Source: an uncultured Clostridia bacterium (GTDB lineage Bacteria; Bacillota; Clostridia; TANB77; CAG-508). Taken from it: a DNA stretch of 39,131 nt. The notes beneath the pieces were generated by a model. The model did no database searches. It saw only the letters and a list, made by a program, of their open reading frames with translations, and had not been told where the DNA came from. Positions 9,284 through 19,845 of this stretch are shown one piece after another (position 1 is the stretch's first letter; each line of letters starts with the position of its first letter). Location of the stretch: the NCBI GenBank assembly GCA_904384205.1, contig CAJFJY010000005.1, forward strand, positions 1 to 39,131, given 5' to 3'. The position numbers and the translations under genes were made by a program.

Positions 9284-10447
9284 ATGAAAAAAGTAGCAAT
9301 TGTTTCTTGCTATTTTAAAAAAAATTATGGAAGTATGTTACAGGCATATGCAACACAAAAAGTTTTAGATAACGAAGGAATTGATAATGAAACTATTAAT
9401 ATAGAAGAGAATGTTGATTTTAAAAAAGGTAAAAATAGTTTTTATAAATCTCAAATTTTTAATTTTTCATTTATAAAGTCTAAAATGGGAATGATAAAAT
9501 TAAAAGTAGATAAAAAAGTAAACAAAAAATTACATGAAAATTTAAGTATAAGAGATAAAGAATTTGAAAAATTCAAGAGTAAATTTAGACTTACAAAACC
9601 ATTTCACACTTATAATGAAATGACAGAAGAATGTAATAAATATTCAAATGTTGTTGTAGGAAGTGATCAGTTATGGTTACCTGTTAATGTTGTAGCAGAT
9701 TATTATACATTGAATTGGGTTCCTGATGAAATTAATAAAATATCTTATGCTACTAGTTTTGGACTATCAGTAATACCTGAAAAATATAAGGAAAAATACA
9801 GTAATTTTCTAAAAAGAATTAATCATATTTCTGTAAGAGAAAAAAATGCTTGTAAATTGGTTGAAGATCTTTCTGGAAGAAAAGCAGAGCTTGTATGTGA
9901 TCCAACTTTATTATTAAATAAAGAGGAATGGATGGAAATACAGCAAGAAAAACCAATAATAGATGGTAAATATATCTTATGCTATTTTTTAGGAAAAAAT
10001 ATACAACATAGAAAATTTGCGGAGAGATTAAAAGAAAAAACAGGATGTAAAATAGTTTCTTTAAATCATTCAGATGAATATGTGAAATATAGTGATAAAT
10101 TTGCTGATGAAACACCTTATAACATAGGTCCAGGTGAATTTGTTAATTTAATTAGAAATGCAGAATATGTATGTACAGATTCTTTCCATGGAACAGTATT
10201 TTCATTGATAAACAATGTGGAATTTTTTACCTTTGAAAGATTTAGTAGTAAGAATTCAAAAGTTTCAACAAATTCAAGAATATATTCATTGTTAGATTTG
10301 GTTGGTTTACAAAACAGATTATTGAAAGGATATGAAGAAATCGATAATATAATAAATAAAAAAATAGATTTTAGTGAAGTAAATGATAAAATAAAAACTT
10401 TTAGAAATAATTCGAAAGAATTTTTGAAAAATTCTTTAATTAAATAA
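9284..10447 (+). CDS. polysaccharide pyruvyl transferase family protein
   Basis: NYGSMLQAYATQ, VVGSDQLWLP, SYATSFG, ISVREKN, CDPTLLL, TDSFHGTVFS. Confidence 0.92.
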   Translation: MKKVAIVSCYFKKNYGSMLQAYATQKVLDNEGIDNETINIEENVDFKKGKNSFYKSQIFNFSFIKSKMGMIKLKVDKKVNKKLHENLSIRDKEFEKFKSKFRLTKPFHTYNEMTEECNKYSNVVVGSDQLWLPVNVVADYYTLNWVPDEINKISYATSFGLSVIPEKYKEKYSNFLKRINHISVREKNACKLVEDLSGRKAELVCDPTLLLNKEEWMEIQQEKPIIDGKYILCYFLGKNIQHRKFAERLKEKTGCKIVSLNHSDEYVKYSDKFADETPYNIGPGEFVNLIRNAEYVCTDSFHGTVFSLINNVEFFTFERFSSKNSKVSTNSRIYSLLDLVGLQNRLLKGYEEIDNIINKKIDFSEVNDKIKTFRNNSKEFLKNSLIK

Positions 10448-10475
10448 GAAAATTGAAAGTGGGATGAAAATATAA

Positions 10476-11211
10476 ATGAAAAATGAAGAAATACCTGAGA
10501 ACTTTGATACAGTGAAAACAAAAGATTTATTGAGTGGATATAAGCAAAATAGAATAAAAAGTATAGATATTGCAAAAGCAATAGGTATTTTCTTAATTGT
10601 TTTAGGACATGTTTTAAAATTTGGAAATTTAAGAAAATTTATTTATGCTTTTCATGTACCACTATTTTTCTTTTTATCAGGAATTTGTTTTACACAAAAA
10701 GATAATAAAAAGTTTATAGTGAAAAAAATAAAAACAATATATATTCCATATATAATAGTATCTATTATTAGTATAGCTGTATATTTCTTTGTTGGAAAAT
10801 ATGTTAGTAATAATATAAATACTAATATAGTTTACAATTTTATTCGGAATGTTATATGCTAATCCAAATTTGGATAATATGCAATGGAATCAGCCATTAT
10901 GGTTTCTTCCTTGTTTAATGATTCAGTTAATTATAATAAATATAATAGAAAATATAATTAAAGATAAAAGAAATAAACAAAAAATAATTTCTTATATTGG
11001 TCAAAGTACACTTATGATATTATTATTACATAAATTTCCTATCTTATTTTTTCAGGAATTATGTCCAATAATAAAAGATTTACTAAATAAAGATGACACT
11101 ATAATGAATAATATAATTTGTATTATTATTTCAATAGTTGTAATAGCTATGTGTATGGTTTGTAAATATATAATTGATATAATAAGGAGAAAGCAATATG
11201 ATAGAGATTAA
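10476..11211 (+). pseudogene. acyltransferase-3 family protein, frameshifted and apparently internally deleted
   Basis: KSIDIAKAIGIFLIVLGHV...FIYAFHVPLFFFLSGI in frame 1 (10476-10862) and FGMLYANPN...WNQPLWFLPCL...YIGQSTLMILLLHKFPI in frame 2 (10849-11211); join near 10843. Confidence 0.85.
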
Positions 11212-12397
11212 AGACAAAAATGATTGTTGTGGTTGTACAGCATGTATGAGTATATGCCCAGTAAAGGCAATTACTATGAAAGAAGATGAAGAAGGTTTTT
11301 TATATCCTGTTGTTGATACAGAAAAATGTGTGAACTGTGGGTTGTGTGAAAAAACTTGTCCTATCATAAATAAAAAAGAAAAAAGTGAAAAACAACAAAA
11401 AGCTTATGTTATTAATAATAAAAACGAAGTAATTAGAAGTCAGAGTACATCAGGGGGAGCTTTTTCTCCAATTGCTGAGTATGTTATTGAAAACAAAGGA
11501 GTAGTTTTCGGAGCTATAATAGACGAAAGTATGAGAGTATATCATGCTTACACAGAAATAAAAGATGGAATACAAATGTTTAGAGGAAGTAAATATGTGC
11601 AAAGTGATTTGAAAAACACTTTTCTTGAAGCAAAGAGCTTTTTGGATGACGGAAGAATGGTATGTTTTAGTGGTACTCCTTGTCAAATACAGGGTTTGAA
11701 GAGTTTTTTGGGCAAAGAATATGAAAATTTAATTACAGTTGATGTTGTTTGTAGAGCTGTTCCATCTCCATTGGTATTGAGAAAATATTTAAAATATCAA
11801 GAACAAAAGAATGGAATAGTAAATATAAAAAGAGTTGTATTTCGTGATAAAAGTAAATATGGTTATGGTTATTCTTCTATGTTAGTAGAAGGAGAAAATA
11901 AAATATATAGAGAAGGAATAGAAACAGATCCATATTTAAGAGCATTTTTTAATAATTATTCAGATAGACCAGCATGTTTTGACTGTAAATTTAGGAATAA
12001 AGATAGAGTAAGTGATTTTACTATATGGGATTGTTATACAATAGCAGAATTTGATAAAAATTTATCAGATAATAAAGGAACAACAAGAATGATTATTCAA
12101 ACTGCTAAGGGAGAAAAAATATTTGAACAAATAAAAGGAAAGTTTAATTTTAAAGAAATAGATATTAATGAAGCAGTAAAAAATGTTAAAGAACTTAAGG
12201 AAAGTCCTAAACCAAATGAGAAAAGAGAAAAATTTTTTGAGGATATTAATAACATTGATGAAAAAGAATTTTTCGATAAGTATTTTCCAATTACAATAAA
12301 AGTAAGAAGCGAAAAATTAGTAAGAAGAATTTTAATTAGAACAGGATTAAATGATAAGGTTAAAAATACAGTGAAGAAAATAATTAAAAAAGGATAG
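11198..12397 (+). CDS. FrhB-like (coenzyme F420 hydrogenase beta-subunit family) 4Fe-4S protein, EPS-associated
   Basis: CCGCTACMSICPVKAITM...CVNCGLCEKTCP 2x[4Fe-4S]; SGGAFSPIAEY; FRGSKYVQSDL; CFSGTPCQIQGLKSFL. Confidence 0.9.
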   Translation: MIEIKDKNDCCGCTACMSICPVKAITMKEDEEGFLYPVVDTEKCVNCGLCEKTCPIINKKEKSEKQQKAYVINNKNEVIRSQSTSGGAFSPIAEYVIENKGVVFGAIIDESMRVYHAYTEIKDGIQMFRGSKYVQSDLKNTFLEAKSFLDDGRMVCFSGTPCQIQGLKSFLGKEYENLITVDVVCRAVPSPLVLRKYLKYQEQKNGIVNIKRVVFRDKSKYGYGYSSMLVEGENKIYREGIETDPYLRAFFNNYSDRPACFDCKFRNKDRVSDFTIWDCYTIAEFDKNLSDNKGTTRMIIQTAKGEKIFEQIKGKFNFKEIDINEAVKNVKELKESPKPNEKREKFFEDINNIDEKEFFDKYFPITIKVRSEKLVRRILIRTGLNDKVKNTVKKIIKKG

Positions 12398-12429
12398 AAT
12401 ATCAAAGTAATATTGAATGGAGAAGATAA

Positions 12430-13548
12430 ATGATTAAAGTATTACATATTGGGATGTCATATGGATTAGGCGGAATAGAACAATTTTTAATTAATTATAG
12501 TAAAAATATTGATAAAGATTTGATAAAAATAGATTTTATTAATGTATTTGAAGTAGCGAAAAAACAGTCTTATTATACTGAACTTTCAAAATTAGGAAAA
12601 ATATATAATATAGCAGATTATAGAAATCATCCTTTTAAAAGTTATAAACAATTAAAAGAGGTTATTAATAATGGAAATTATGATATTGTTCATTATAATA
12701 TGAATTCTGCAGCTTATTTATTACCTCTTATTTGTGCTAAAAATAGTAATGCTAAAAGAGTTATTGCACATGCACATAATTCGGCTAATGATAAAGGTAT
12801 TATAAAAAGTATAGTACATTTTATTAATAAACATTTTATTACTTTTTTTGCTAGTGATTATTTTGCTTGTTCAGAAAAAGCAGCTAAATGGTTTTTTTCT
12901 AAAAAAACTATTAATGGTGATAGGTTTAAAATAATTAATAATGCTATAGATATAGATAAATTTCAATATAATCCAGATATAAGGGAGAAATATAGAAAAG
13001 ATTTAAATTTGAAAGATAGTTTAGTTATAGCTCATGTTGGAAGGTTTAAAAAACAGAAAAATCATGAAAAGCTAATAGAAATATTTAAAGAGATTAATGC
13101 AGTAGAAAATAATTCGACATTATTATTAATAGGTGATGGAATATTAAGGGAAAGCATACAAAATAAAGTGAAAGATCTTAATATATCTGATAATGTTAAA
13201 TTTTTAGGAATAAGACATGATGTAGAATCATTATTACAGGCAGCAGATGTATTTGTATTACCAAGTTTGTATGAAGGAGCTCCAACTGTGGTTATAGAAG
13301 CACAGGCATCAGGGCTTTTATGTGAATTATCAGATACTATCACTAGAGAGGTTAAGGTTCTTGATGAAACAAATTATATAGATCTAAAAGCATCATCTAA
13401 AGAGTGGGCAGATAAAATTTTGGATGATGTGAAAAATTTTGAAAGGAAAGATACAATTAGTGAGATGACAGAAAAAGGATATAATATAAAAAATGAAGCT
13501 TTAAAACTTGGAAAAATATATGAAAGCTTGGTGAAAGAAAGTGAATAA
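12430..13548 (+). CDS. GT4-type glycosyltransferase
   Basis: GGIEQFLINYSKNID, HVGRFKKQKNHEKLIEIF, LPSLYEGAPTVVIEAQASGL. Confidence 0.92.
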   Translation: MIKVLHIGMSYGLGGIEQFLINYSKNIDKDLIKIDFINVFEVAKKQSYYTELSKLGKIYNIADYRNHPFKSYKQLKEVINNGNYDIVHYNMNSAAYLLPLICAKNSNAKRVIAHAHNSANDKGIIKSIVHFINKHFITFFASDYFACSEKAAKWFFSKKTINGDRFKIINNAIDIDKFQYNPDIREKYRKDLNLKDSLVIAHVGRFKKQKNHEKLIEIFKEINAVENNSTLLLIGDGILRESIQNKVKDLNISDNVKFLGIRHDVESLLQAADVFVLPSLYEGAPTVVIEAQASGLLCELSDTITREVKVLDETNYIDLKASSKEWADKILDDVKNFERKDTISEMTEKGYNIKNEALKLGKIYESLVKESE

Positions 13549-14632
13549 AATAAAAATAGTTCATTTTGTAAATGGAATGAATAATGGCGGAGTTGAAGCT
13601 GTAATCTTAAATTACTTTTCTAATATTGATAGATCAAATTATGATTTACATATTGTTACACAAGGAGATAATGACGATAAATGTGTACGAAAATTTAAAA
13701 ATTTAGGGTTTAAAGTTCATGTAGTAACTAGAAAAAAGGAATCATTGATAAAAAATTTGAGAGAAATATATAAAATTTTAAAAGAAGAAAAATTTGATAT
13801 ATTACATACACATATGACTGTAACAAATGTATTTCCTTTGATGTTAGGTTGGCTTGCAGGGGTAAAGGTAAGAATAAATCATTCACATTTAGCAATAAAA
13901 GATATGGGGATAATGGATAAGATATATTGCAAATTATCATTACTTTTTACAACTCATAAATTTGCATGTGGAAGAGAAGCGGCAAAAACTCTATTTAAAA
14001 ATATGGAAGATGTTATTATTCTAAAAAATGCCATTGATTTAGAAAAATTTCAATACAATGATGAAATAAGAAAAGAAATGCGTAGAGAATTAAATATTAA
14101 TAATGAATTAGTTTTATGCAATATAGGAAGATTGACTGCACAAAAAAATCAAATGTTTTTGATAGAAATTATGAATCAATTGGTAAAACATGATCAAAAT
14201 GTAAAATTATTAATAATAGGATTTGGTGAATTAGAGCAACAATTAAAACAAAAGGTAGCTGAGTATAATTTAGCTGATAAAATTTCCTTTTTAGGTACGC
14301 GTGATGATATAGAGAAAATATATCAATGTTCTGATATATTTGTATTACCAAGTTTAAAAGAAGGATTACCATTAGTATGTATTGAATCTCAAACTTCAGG
14401 ATTAAAGACTATTGTTTCTGATAATGTAACAGATGAAGTTGAAATAACACCTATTATTAAATATTTACCGATAACAGATACAGAGATATGGGTTAAGGAA
14501 ATTTTAGATTTAAAAGAAGACTATGAACGAAAAGATTATAAAGAAGAAATAAGAAAGAATGGTTATGATATAAAATTAGAAGCAAAAAGATTGGATGATT
14601 TATATAGAAAAATGCTGGAGGAAAAGAAATGA
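13541..14632 (+). CDS. GT4-type glycosyltransferase
   Basis: NGGVEAVILNYFSNIDR, NIGRLTAQKNQMFLIEIM, LPSLKEGLPLVCIESQTSGL; GTG start overlaps previous CDS. Confidence 0.92.
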   Translation: MNKIKIVHFVNGMNNGGVEAVILNYFSNIDRSNYDLHIVTQGDNDDKCVRKFKNLGFKVHVVTRKKESLIKNLREIYKILKEEKFDILHTHMTVTNVFPLMLGWLAGVKVRINHSHLAIKDMGIMDKIYCKLSLLFTTHKFACGREAAKTLFKNMEDVIILKNAIDLEKFQYNDEIRKEMRRELNINNELVLCNIGRLTAQKNQMFLIEIMNQLVKHDQNVKLLIIGFGELEQQLKQKVAEYNLADKISFLGTRDDIEKIYQCSDIFVLPSLKEGLPLVCIESQTSGLKTIVSDNVTDEVEITPIIKYLPITDTEIWVKEILDLKEDYERKDYKEEIRKNGYDIKLEAKRLDDLYRKMLEEKK

Positions 14633-15816
14633 ATTTGTTAATTATTTCAAATGGTGATTTGCCAATCCCCACATCTCAGGGAGGGGCAGTAGAAACATTA
14701 ATACAGACAATAATTGATGCAAATGAAAAAGAGAAACAACATGAGATAACTATATATACACCATGTGATAATAAATCAAGAGAGATGGCAAAATCATATA
14801 AAAAATGTAAATTTGAATTTATAAATACTAATAGTTTTTTATTTAAAGTAGGTAGGGCTATAAGATTTTTAATTAATAGACTTCCTAATATTTATATAGG
14901 AAATCAGTTTATACATAATGTATCTAAAAAATTAAAAAAGCAAAAAGATAAAAATGATAAGTATGATTATGTTATAATTGAAAATAGTCCTCAATATGCG
15001 TTAATTTTAAAAGAATATTTTAAAGATAATTTAATATTGCATTTACATAATGATTTTCTAAATCTTAATATTGATATGTCATATAAAATATTACATTCAT
15101 ATGCTAAAGTATTTACTCTTAGTAATTATATAAAAAAACGTGTAGAACAAATAGATTCAAAATATAAAAATGTGTATACATTATATAATGGAGTTGAAAT
15201 AAATAAATTTGATAAAGATGTAGATGTAACAGAGTTACGAAAAGATCTAAACATAGAAAAGGATGATTTTGTATTTTTATTTACAGGTAGAATTGTAAAA
15301 GAAAAGGGAGTAGAGGAATTATTATTAGCATATAAAAATATGCCTGTTGATAAAAATTTAAAATTGTTGATTGTCGGAAATTTAAATACTGATAACATTA
15401 TTAAGAAAAAATATATAAAAAATTTATTTGACATTGTTAAAGACATTAAAAATAAGGTAGTATTTACAGGATATATTCCATATGAAGAATTATATAAATA
15501 CTATAAAATTGCAGATGTTGGAATTGTCCCATCAATATGGGAAGAGCCATTTGCATTAACTGTGATAGAACATTTAGCTTCTGGACATCCAGTTATTATG
15601 ACAAATTCTGGTGGAATGTCAGAACTTGCAGATAAAAAAAGTACTGTAGTAATAGAAAGAGATAATATGATACAAAATTTAACTAATGCTATGTTAGAAA
15701 TTAGGGAAAATAGACAGAATTATTTAAAACAAGACTTATTGAAGCAAGCTAATAAATTTGATAGTGAATCTTATTATAAAAGGTTTAATGAATTGATAAC
15801 AAAGGAGAAAGTATAA
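14629..15816 (+). CDS. GT4-type glycosyltransferase
   Basis: QGGAVETLIQTI, FTGRIVKEKGVEELLLAY, PSIWEEPFALTVIEHLASGHPVI; ATGA overlap with previous CDS. Confidence 0.92.
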   Translation: MNLLIISNGDLPIPTSQGGAVETLIQTIIDANEKEKQHEITIYTPCDNKSREMAKSYKKCKFEFINTNSFLFKVGRAIRFLINRLPNIYIGNQFIHNVSKKLKKQKDKNDKYDYVIIENSPQYALILKEYFKDNLILHLHNDFLNLNIDMSYKILHSYAKVFTLSNYIKKRVEQIDSKYKNVYTLYNGVEINKFDKDVDVTELRKDLNIEKDDFVFLFTGRIVKEKGVEELLLAYKNMPVDKNLKLLIVGNLNTDNIIKKKYIKNLFDIVKDIKNKVVFTGYIPYEELYKYYKIADVGIVPSIWEEPFALTVIEHLASGHPVIMTNSGGMSELADKKSTVVIERDNMIQNLTNAMLEIRENRQNYLKQDLLKQANKFDSESYYKRFNELITKEKV

Positions 15817-17058
15817 ATGAAAATTGCAAAAAGCAAAATTGTTAATATATATCTATTTCTTGTAATATTTTATTTTTTTACTAATTTCATTTATCAAATA
15901 CAGGTACCAATAATAATACTATTAGGAGGAATATTTATACTTTGTATGGGATTGGGAAATTTAAGAAAAGGAATAAGTTATACAGATTTATTCTTAATAT
16001 TATTTCCAATAACATTAACATTAATTTTTCTTATAACATTTAATAATGTTGAAGAAGCTATTAAATATATTATAGTTATATGGATTTTAACCTTAAGTAC
16101 ATTAATATTAAGTAAAGAAGATTTAAAAGATAATGGTGAAAAAATTATGAAATTTATTTTACTATTATCAGGAATACATGTTTTAATGACTTTATTATAT
16201 GCAATAATTCCAGATTTTGTACAAACTATAAATAGAATTATTTTACCAATAAATAGTTATAACAACAATGTATATGAAATGCAACATAATAATATAAATT
16301 GTGGAATTACTCCTATACAGAGTATAAATGCTATATATATAAGTGTTTTTATAGGATGTATTTTTTCTAGACTAATGTGTAAAAAGGGAAATAAGATTTT
16401 AAATATATTATTATTTGTTTTTTCTATAATTGCTTTATTTTTATGCTCTAAAAGAGGTGTTATGATAGCAGTTTTTGTGGCAATGTTATTTGTAATAATA
16501 TATTTACATATAAAGGATAAAAATAAAAAATTTAATATAGTAAAGACTATAAAAAAAGTAGTTCCAATAATTTTGATAATTGTGTTAGTAGTGTTTTTCA
16601 TTGAAAAATATTTTAATACAGCTACATACATATTTGAGAGATTTTTTACTCAAGAAGATATAACTACAGGTAGAGCTGATTTATATGTTGATGTATGGGA
16701 ATATATAAAAGAAAGTCCTATTATAGGAAATGGAATATTGACTACACAAGAAATGTTAAATACATATGCACATAATATTTATTTACAATTGTTCTGTGAA
16801 GCAGGAATTATTGGTTTGATAGTATTTTTAATAATGAATATAAGTATATTTCATAGAGTATGTAAACTGAAGAAAGTAAAAGATGAAAAGGTAATATTAG
16901 CAATATTCTTTTTTGTATTATTTTTAGTATATGGTTTTACAGGAAATCCTTTATTTGATTATTCTATAATAATTCCATATTATTTATCAATAGCAGTAAT
17001 TAATAATAAGAAATATATTAATGAGGAGAATACTATAAATGATAGAGAGCAAATCTGA
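15817..17058 (+). CDS. Wzy-like O-antigen ligase/polymerase
   Basis: Polytopic; ALFLCSKRGVMIAV, TTGRADLYVDVWEYIKESPIIGNG, THAHNIYLQLFCEAGIIGL-type motif (TYAHNIYLQLFCEAGIIGL). Confidence 0.85.
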   Translation: MKIAKSKIVNIYLFLVIFYFFTNFIYQIQVPIIILLGGIFILCMGLGNLRKGISYTDLFLILFPITLTLIFLITFNNVEEAIKYIIVIWILTLSTLILSKEDLKDNGEKIMKFILLLSGIHVLMTLLYAIIPDFVQTINRIILPINSYNNNVYEMQHNNINCGITPIQSINAIYISVFIGCIFSRLMCKKGNKILNILLFVFSIIALFLCSKRGVMIAVFVAMLFVIIYLHIKDKNKKFNIVKTIKKVVPIILIIVLVVFFIEKYFNTATYIFERFFTQEDITTGRADLYVDVWEYIKESPIIGNGILTTQEMLNTYAHNIYLQLFCEAGIIGLIVFLIMNISIFHRVCKLKKVKDEKVILAIFFFVLFLVYGFTGNPLFDYSIIIPYYLSIAVINNKKYINEENTINDREQI

Positions 17059-17619
17059 TTATAAGAGATATTTAAAAATGGATGCTTTTTCTTGCAATGT
17101 TAATATAAAGAAAAGTTTTAATAATGAATTATTTAGATATCAAAAATTGATGAGAAAATTAGAATATTATAGTAATTGTAAAAAAGATATTATATCTAAA
17201 ATTTTAATCATATTTATGAGAATTAAATATAAAAGAAAAAGTATTAAATATGGTTTTAGTATTCCTATCAATACATTTGGACCAGGATTAAACATAATGC
17301 ATAGAGGTACTATTGTAGTAAATGGAAATGCGAGAATAGGAGAAAACTGTAAAATAAATGCAGATGTTAATATAGGAACTCAAATGGGAACTAGAACAGA
17401 AACACCTACTATAGGAAATAATTGTTATATTGGTCCAGGAGCGAAGATATATTTGGAAAAATAAAAATAGGTGATAATGTAGCTATTGGAGCAAATGCGG
17501 TTGTAAATAAAGATTTCCCAGATGGAGTAACTATTGCAGGAGTTCCAGCTAAAATAGTAAGTAATAAGGGAACATGGGAAGCATATAAAAGGTTTAGGCA
17601 AAATGAAAATGTCAATTAG
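17039..17619 (+). pseudogene. serine O-acetyltransferase-like hexapeptide acetyltransferase, frameshifted
   Basis: Frame 1 ...GPGLNIMHRGTIVVNGNARIGENCKINADVNIGTQ...[11 protein letters not shown]; frame 2 [38 protein letters not shown]; joined by removing 2 nt in atatat (17447-17452). Confidence 0.88.
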
Positions 17620-17649
17620 AATTTTTTAATTAGGAGGAATAGATAAAAC

Positions 17650-18747
17650 ATGAAGATAGGAATATTAACATATCACGATACTACTAATTATGGAGCAGCA
17701 TTACAAGCATATGCACTACAGAGAAAAATTCAGGAATTAGGTTATGAGGTAGATATAATTGATTATAAATGTGAAGCAGTAACAAATAGATATAAAATAA
17801 AAAAATTGAGAGAAATAAAAGATCCAAAAGAATTGATAAAAACAATATTGACGAGAAAAACAAATAGAAAATTAAAATATGAGTTTGAAAGATTTAAAAA
17901 AGATTTTCAAAAAATAAGTAAAAAAAGTTATTATAAAAATGATATAGCTGAATGTTTAAATATATATGACAAAATTATAGTTGGTAGTGATCAAGTATGG
18001 AATTTAGATTTATCAGGGAATGATGAAACATATTTTCTAGATTTTATTAAAGATCCTAAAAGAAAGATTGCTTATGCTGCAAGTTTTGGATATTCTCAAG
18101 TTCCTCAGAAATATGTAGAAAAAACAAAAGAATGTCTAGAAAATTTAGATAATATTTCAGTAAGAGAGATTCAAGGAAAAAAATTAATAGAAGATTTAGT
18201 AAATAAACAAGTTGAAGTTGTACTTGATCCAACGTTATTATTAGAAAAAAAAGATTATATGAATTTAATAGAAAAACCAAAAAAATGTTATGATAAAGAT
18301 TATATATTATTATATAAAATGTCAGATACACCAACTCTTATGAAGTTTGCAAGAAAATTGGCAAAGATAACTAAATGTAAAATTATATATTTAAATCATT
18401 CATATAAATATCAATTAGGTATGGATAATATAAGAGGAGCAAGTGTGGGAGAATTTATATGGTATTTAGAAAATGCTAAGTATGTAGTAACAAGTTCTTT
18501 TCATGGAGTAGCAATGTCAATTGTTTTTAATAAAAATTTCTTTTATGAATTGGATAATAGTAAGGGAAATTCTAATTCAAGAACAAAGAATCTGGTTGAA
18601 TTATTGAATTTAGAATGTAGAGAAATAGTACAAGCAGAAAATAATGAAATTGATAATCAGATAGAATATAATAAAGTTGATAAGATATTAACAAAAGAAA
18701 GGGAAAAATCAATAGAATTTTTAACAAAAAATTTAGAATCTGATTAA
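17650..18747 (+). CDS. polysaccharide pyruvyl transferase family protein
   Basis: TNYGAALQAYALQ, IVGSDQVWN, AYAASFG, ISVREIQG, LDPTLLL, TSSFHGVAMS. Confidence 0.93.
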   Translation: MKIGILTYHDTTNYGAALQAYALQRKIQELGYEVDIIDYKCEAVTNRYKIKKLREIKDPKELIKTILTRKTNRKLKYEFERFKKDFQKISKKSYYKNDIAECLNIYDKIIVGSDQVWNLDLSGNDETYFLDFIKDPKRKIAYAASFGYSQVPQKYVEKTKECLENLDNISVREIQGKKLIEDLVNKQVEVVLDPTLLLEKKDYMNLIEKPKKCYDKDYILLYKMSDTPTLMKFARKLAKITKCKIIYLNHSYKYQLGMDNIRGASVGEFIWYLENAKYVVTSSFHGVAMSIVFNKNFFYELDNSKGNSNSRTKNLVELLNLECREIVQAENNEIDNQIEYNKVDKILTKEREKSIEFLTKNLESD

Positions 18748-18780
18748 AGAGAGGAGATACAATAACTAGATTATTGTAAA

Positions 18781-19845
18781 ATGAAAATGGAATATAGTGA
18801 TTTAAAAATATCAACAATTATACCTGCATATAATTCACAAGATTATATAGGAAAATGTATAGAAAGTGTATTAAACCAAAAATTTTTGCCAATTGAAATA
18901 ATTATTGTTGATGATGGATCTAAAGATAATACAGTAGAAATATGCAAAGAGTATGAAAAAAAATATGATATTGTTAAATTAGTAGAAATGCATAAAAATC
19001 AAGGAGTTAGCATTGCTAGAAATACAGGAATAAAAATTGCAGAAGGAAATTATATACATTTTATGGATTCAGATGATACAATTGAAAATAACATGTATTC
19101 AGATTTTAAAAATATTTTAAAGGAAGTTAAAGCTGATGTTATTATTTCTGGAATTAAAAATATTTATGAGAAAAATAATAAAATTGTTTTAGAAGAACCT
19201 AAAACTTCAGATTTGTATAATAAATTTGATGATATAGCTAATTTCCTAAAAGATATATGTGTAAAAGAAGGCAAAATATGGGCACTTAATGTTATTTGGA
19301 ATAAATTATACAGAAAAGATGTGATTATATCTAATGATATTATTTTTAATAGTAAAATAAATTTAGGTGAAGACTTTATATTTAATTGCAATTTTTTTAC
19401 AAATATTAATTCAATTCAAATAGTTAATAAAAGTTATTATAATTATTATAGACGAGATAATAATAGTTTGGTATCTAAGTTTAGAACAGATATAATAGAA
19501 AGAAGAAAATTGATATATTCAGAATGGGAGAAATTGTATAAAAAATATAATTTATATGATGAATGTAAAGAGGATATGCAGAAATATGAAGGATATTTAA
19601 TGTATAATAATTTATATACGATTTTTAGTAAAAATTGCAAACTTTCTTCTGCTGAGAAAAAGAGTTTTCTAAAAGAATTATTAGAATCAGAAAATATTAA
19701 TTTTGTATATTTTTTCTTTAATGGAAAGAAAAAATATGAAACAGAAAAAAAATTGATGAAGGCTAAAAAAATTGATTTGTTGTATTATTATATGTTAGTT
19801 AAAATTAAATTGATGAAACTAAAAAGTATAAGGAGAAGAACATGA
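18781..19845 (+). CDS. GT2-type glycosyltransferase
   Basis: ISTIIPAYNSQDYIGKCIESVLNQ, IIVDDGSKDNT, GVSIARNTGIKIAEGNYIHFMDSDD. Confidence 0.95.
   Translation: MKMEYSDLKISTIIPAYNSQDYIGKCIESVLNQKFLPIEIIIVDDGSKDNTVEICKEYEKKYDIVKLVEMHKNQGVSIARNTGIKIAEGNYIHFMDSDDTIENNMYSDFKNILKEVKADVIISGIKNIYEKNNKIVLEEPKTSDLYNKFDDIANFLKDICVKEGKIWALNVIWNKLYRKDVIISNDIIFNSKINLGEDFIFNCNFFTNINSIQIVNKSYYNYYRRDNNSLVSKFRTDIIERRKLIYSEWEKLYKKYNLYDECKEDMQKYEGYLMYNNLYTIFSKNCKLSSAEKKSFLKELLESENINFVYFFFNGKKKYETEKKLMKAKKIDLLYYYMLVKIKLMKLKSIRRRT

Noticed and set aside
11198-12397. F420-dependent hydrogenase or methanogenic energy metabolism
   Set aside because: Family name is misleading; the context is polysaccharide synthesis and no hydrogenase subunits are present.
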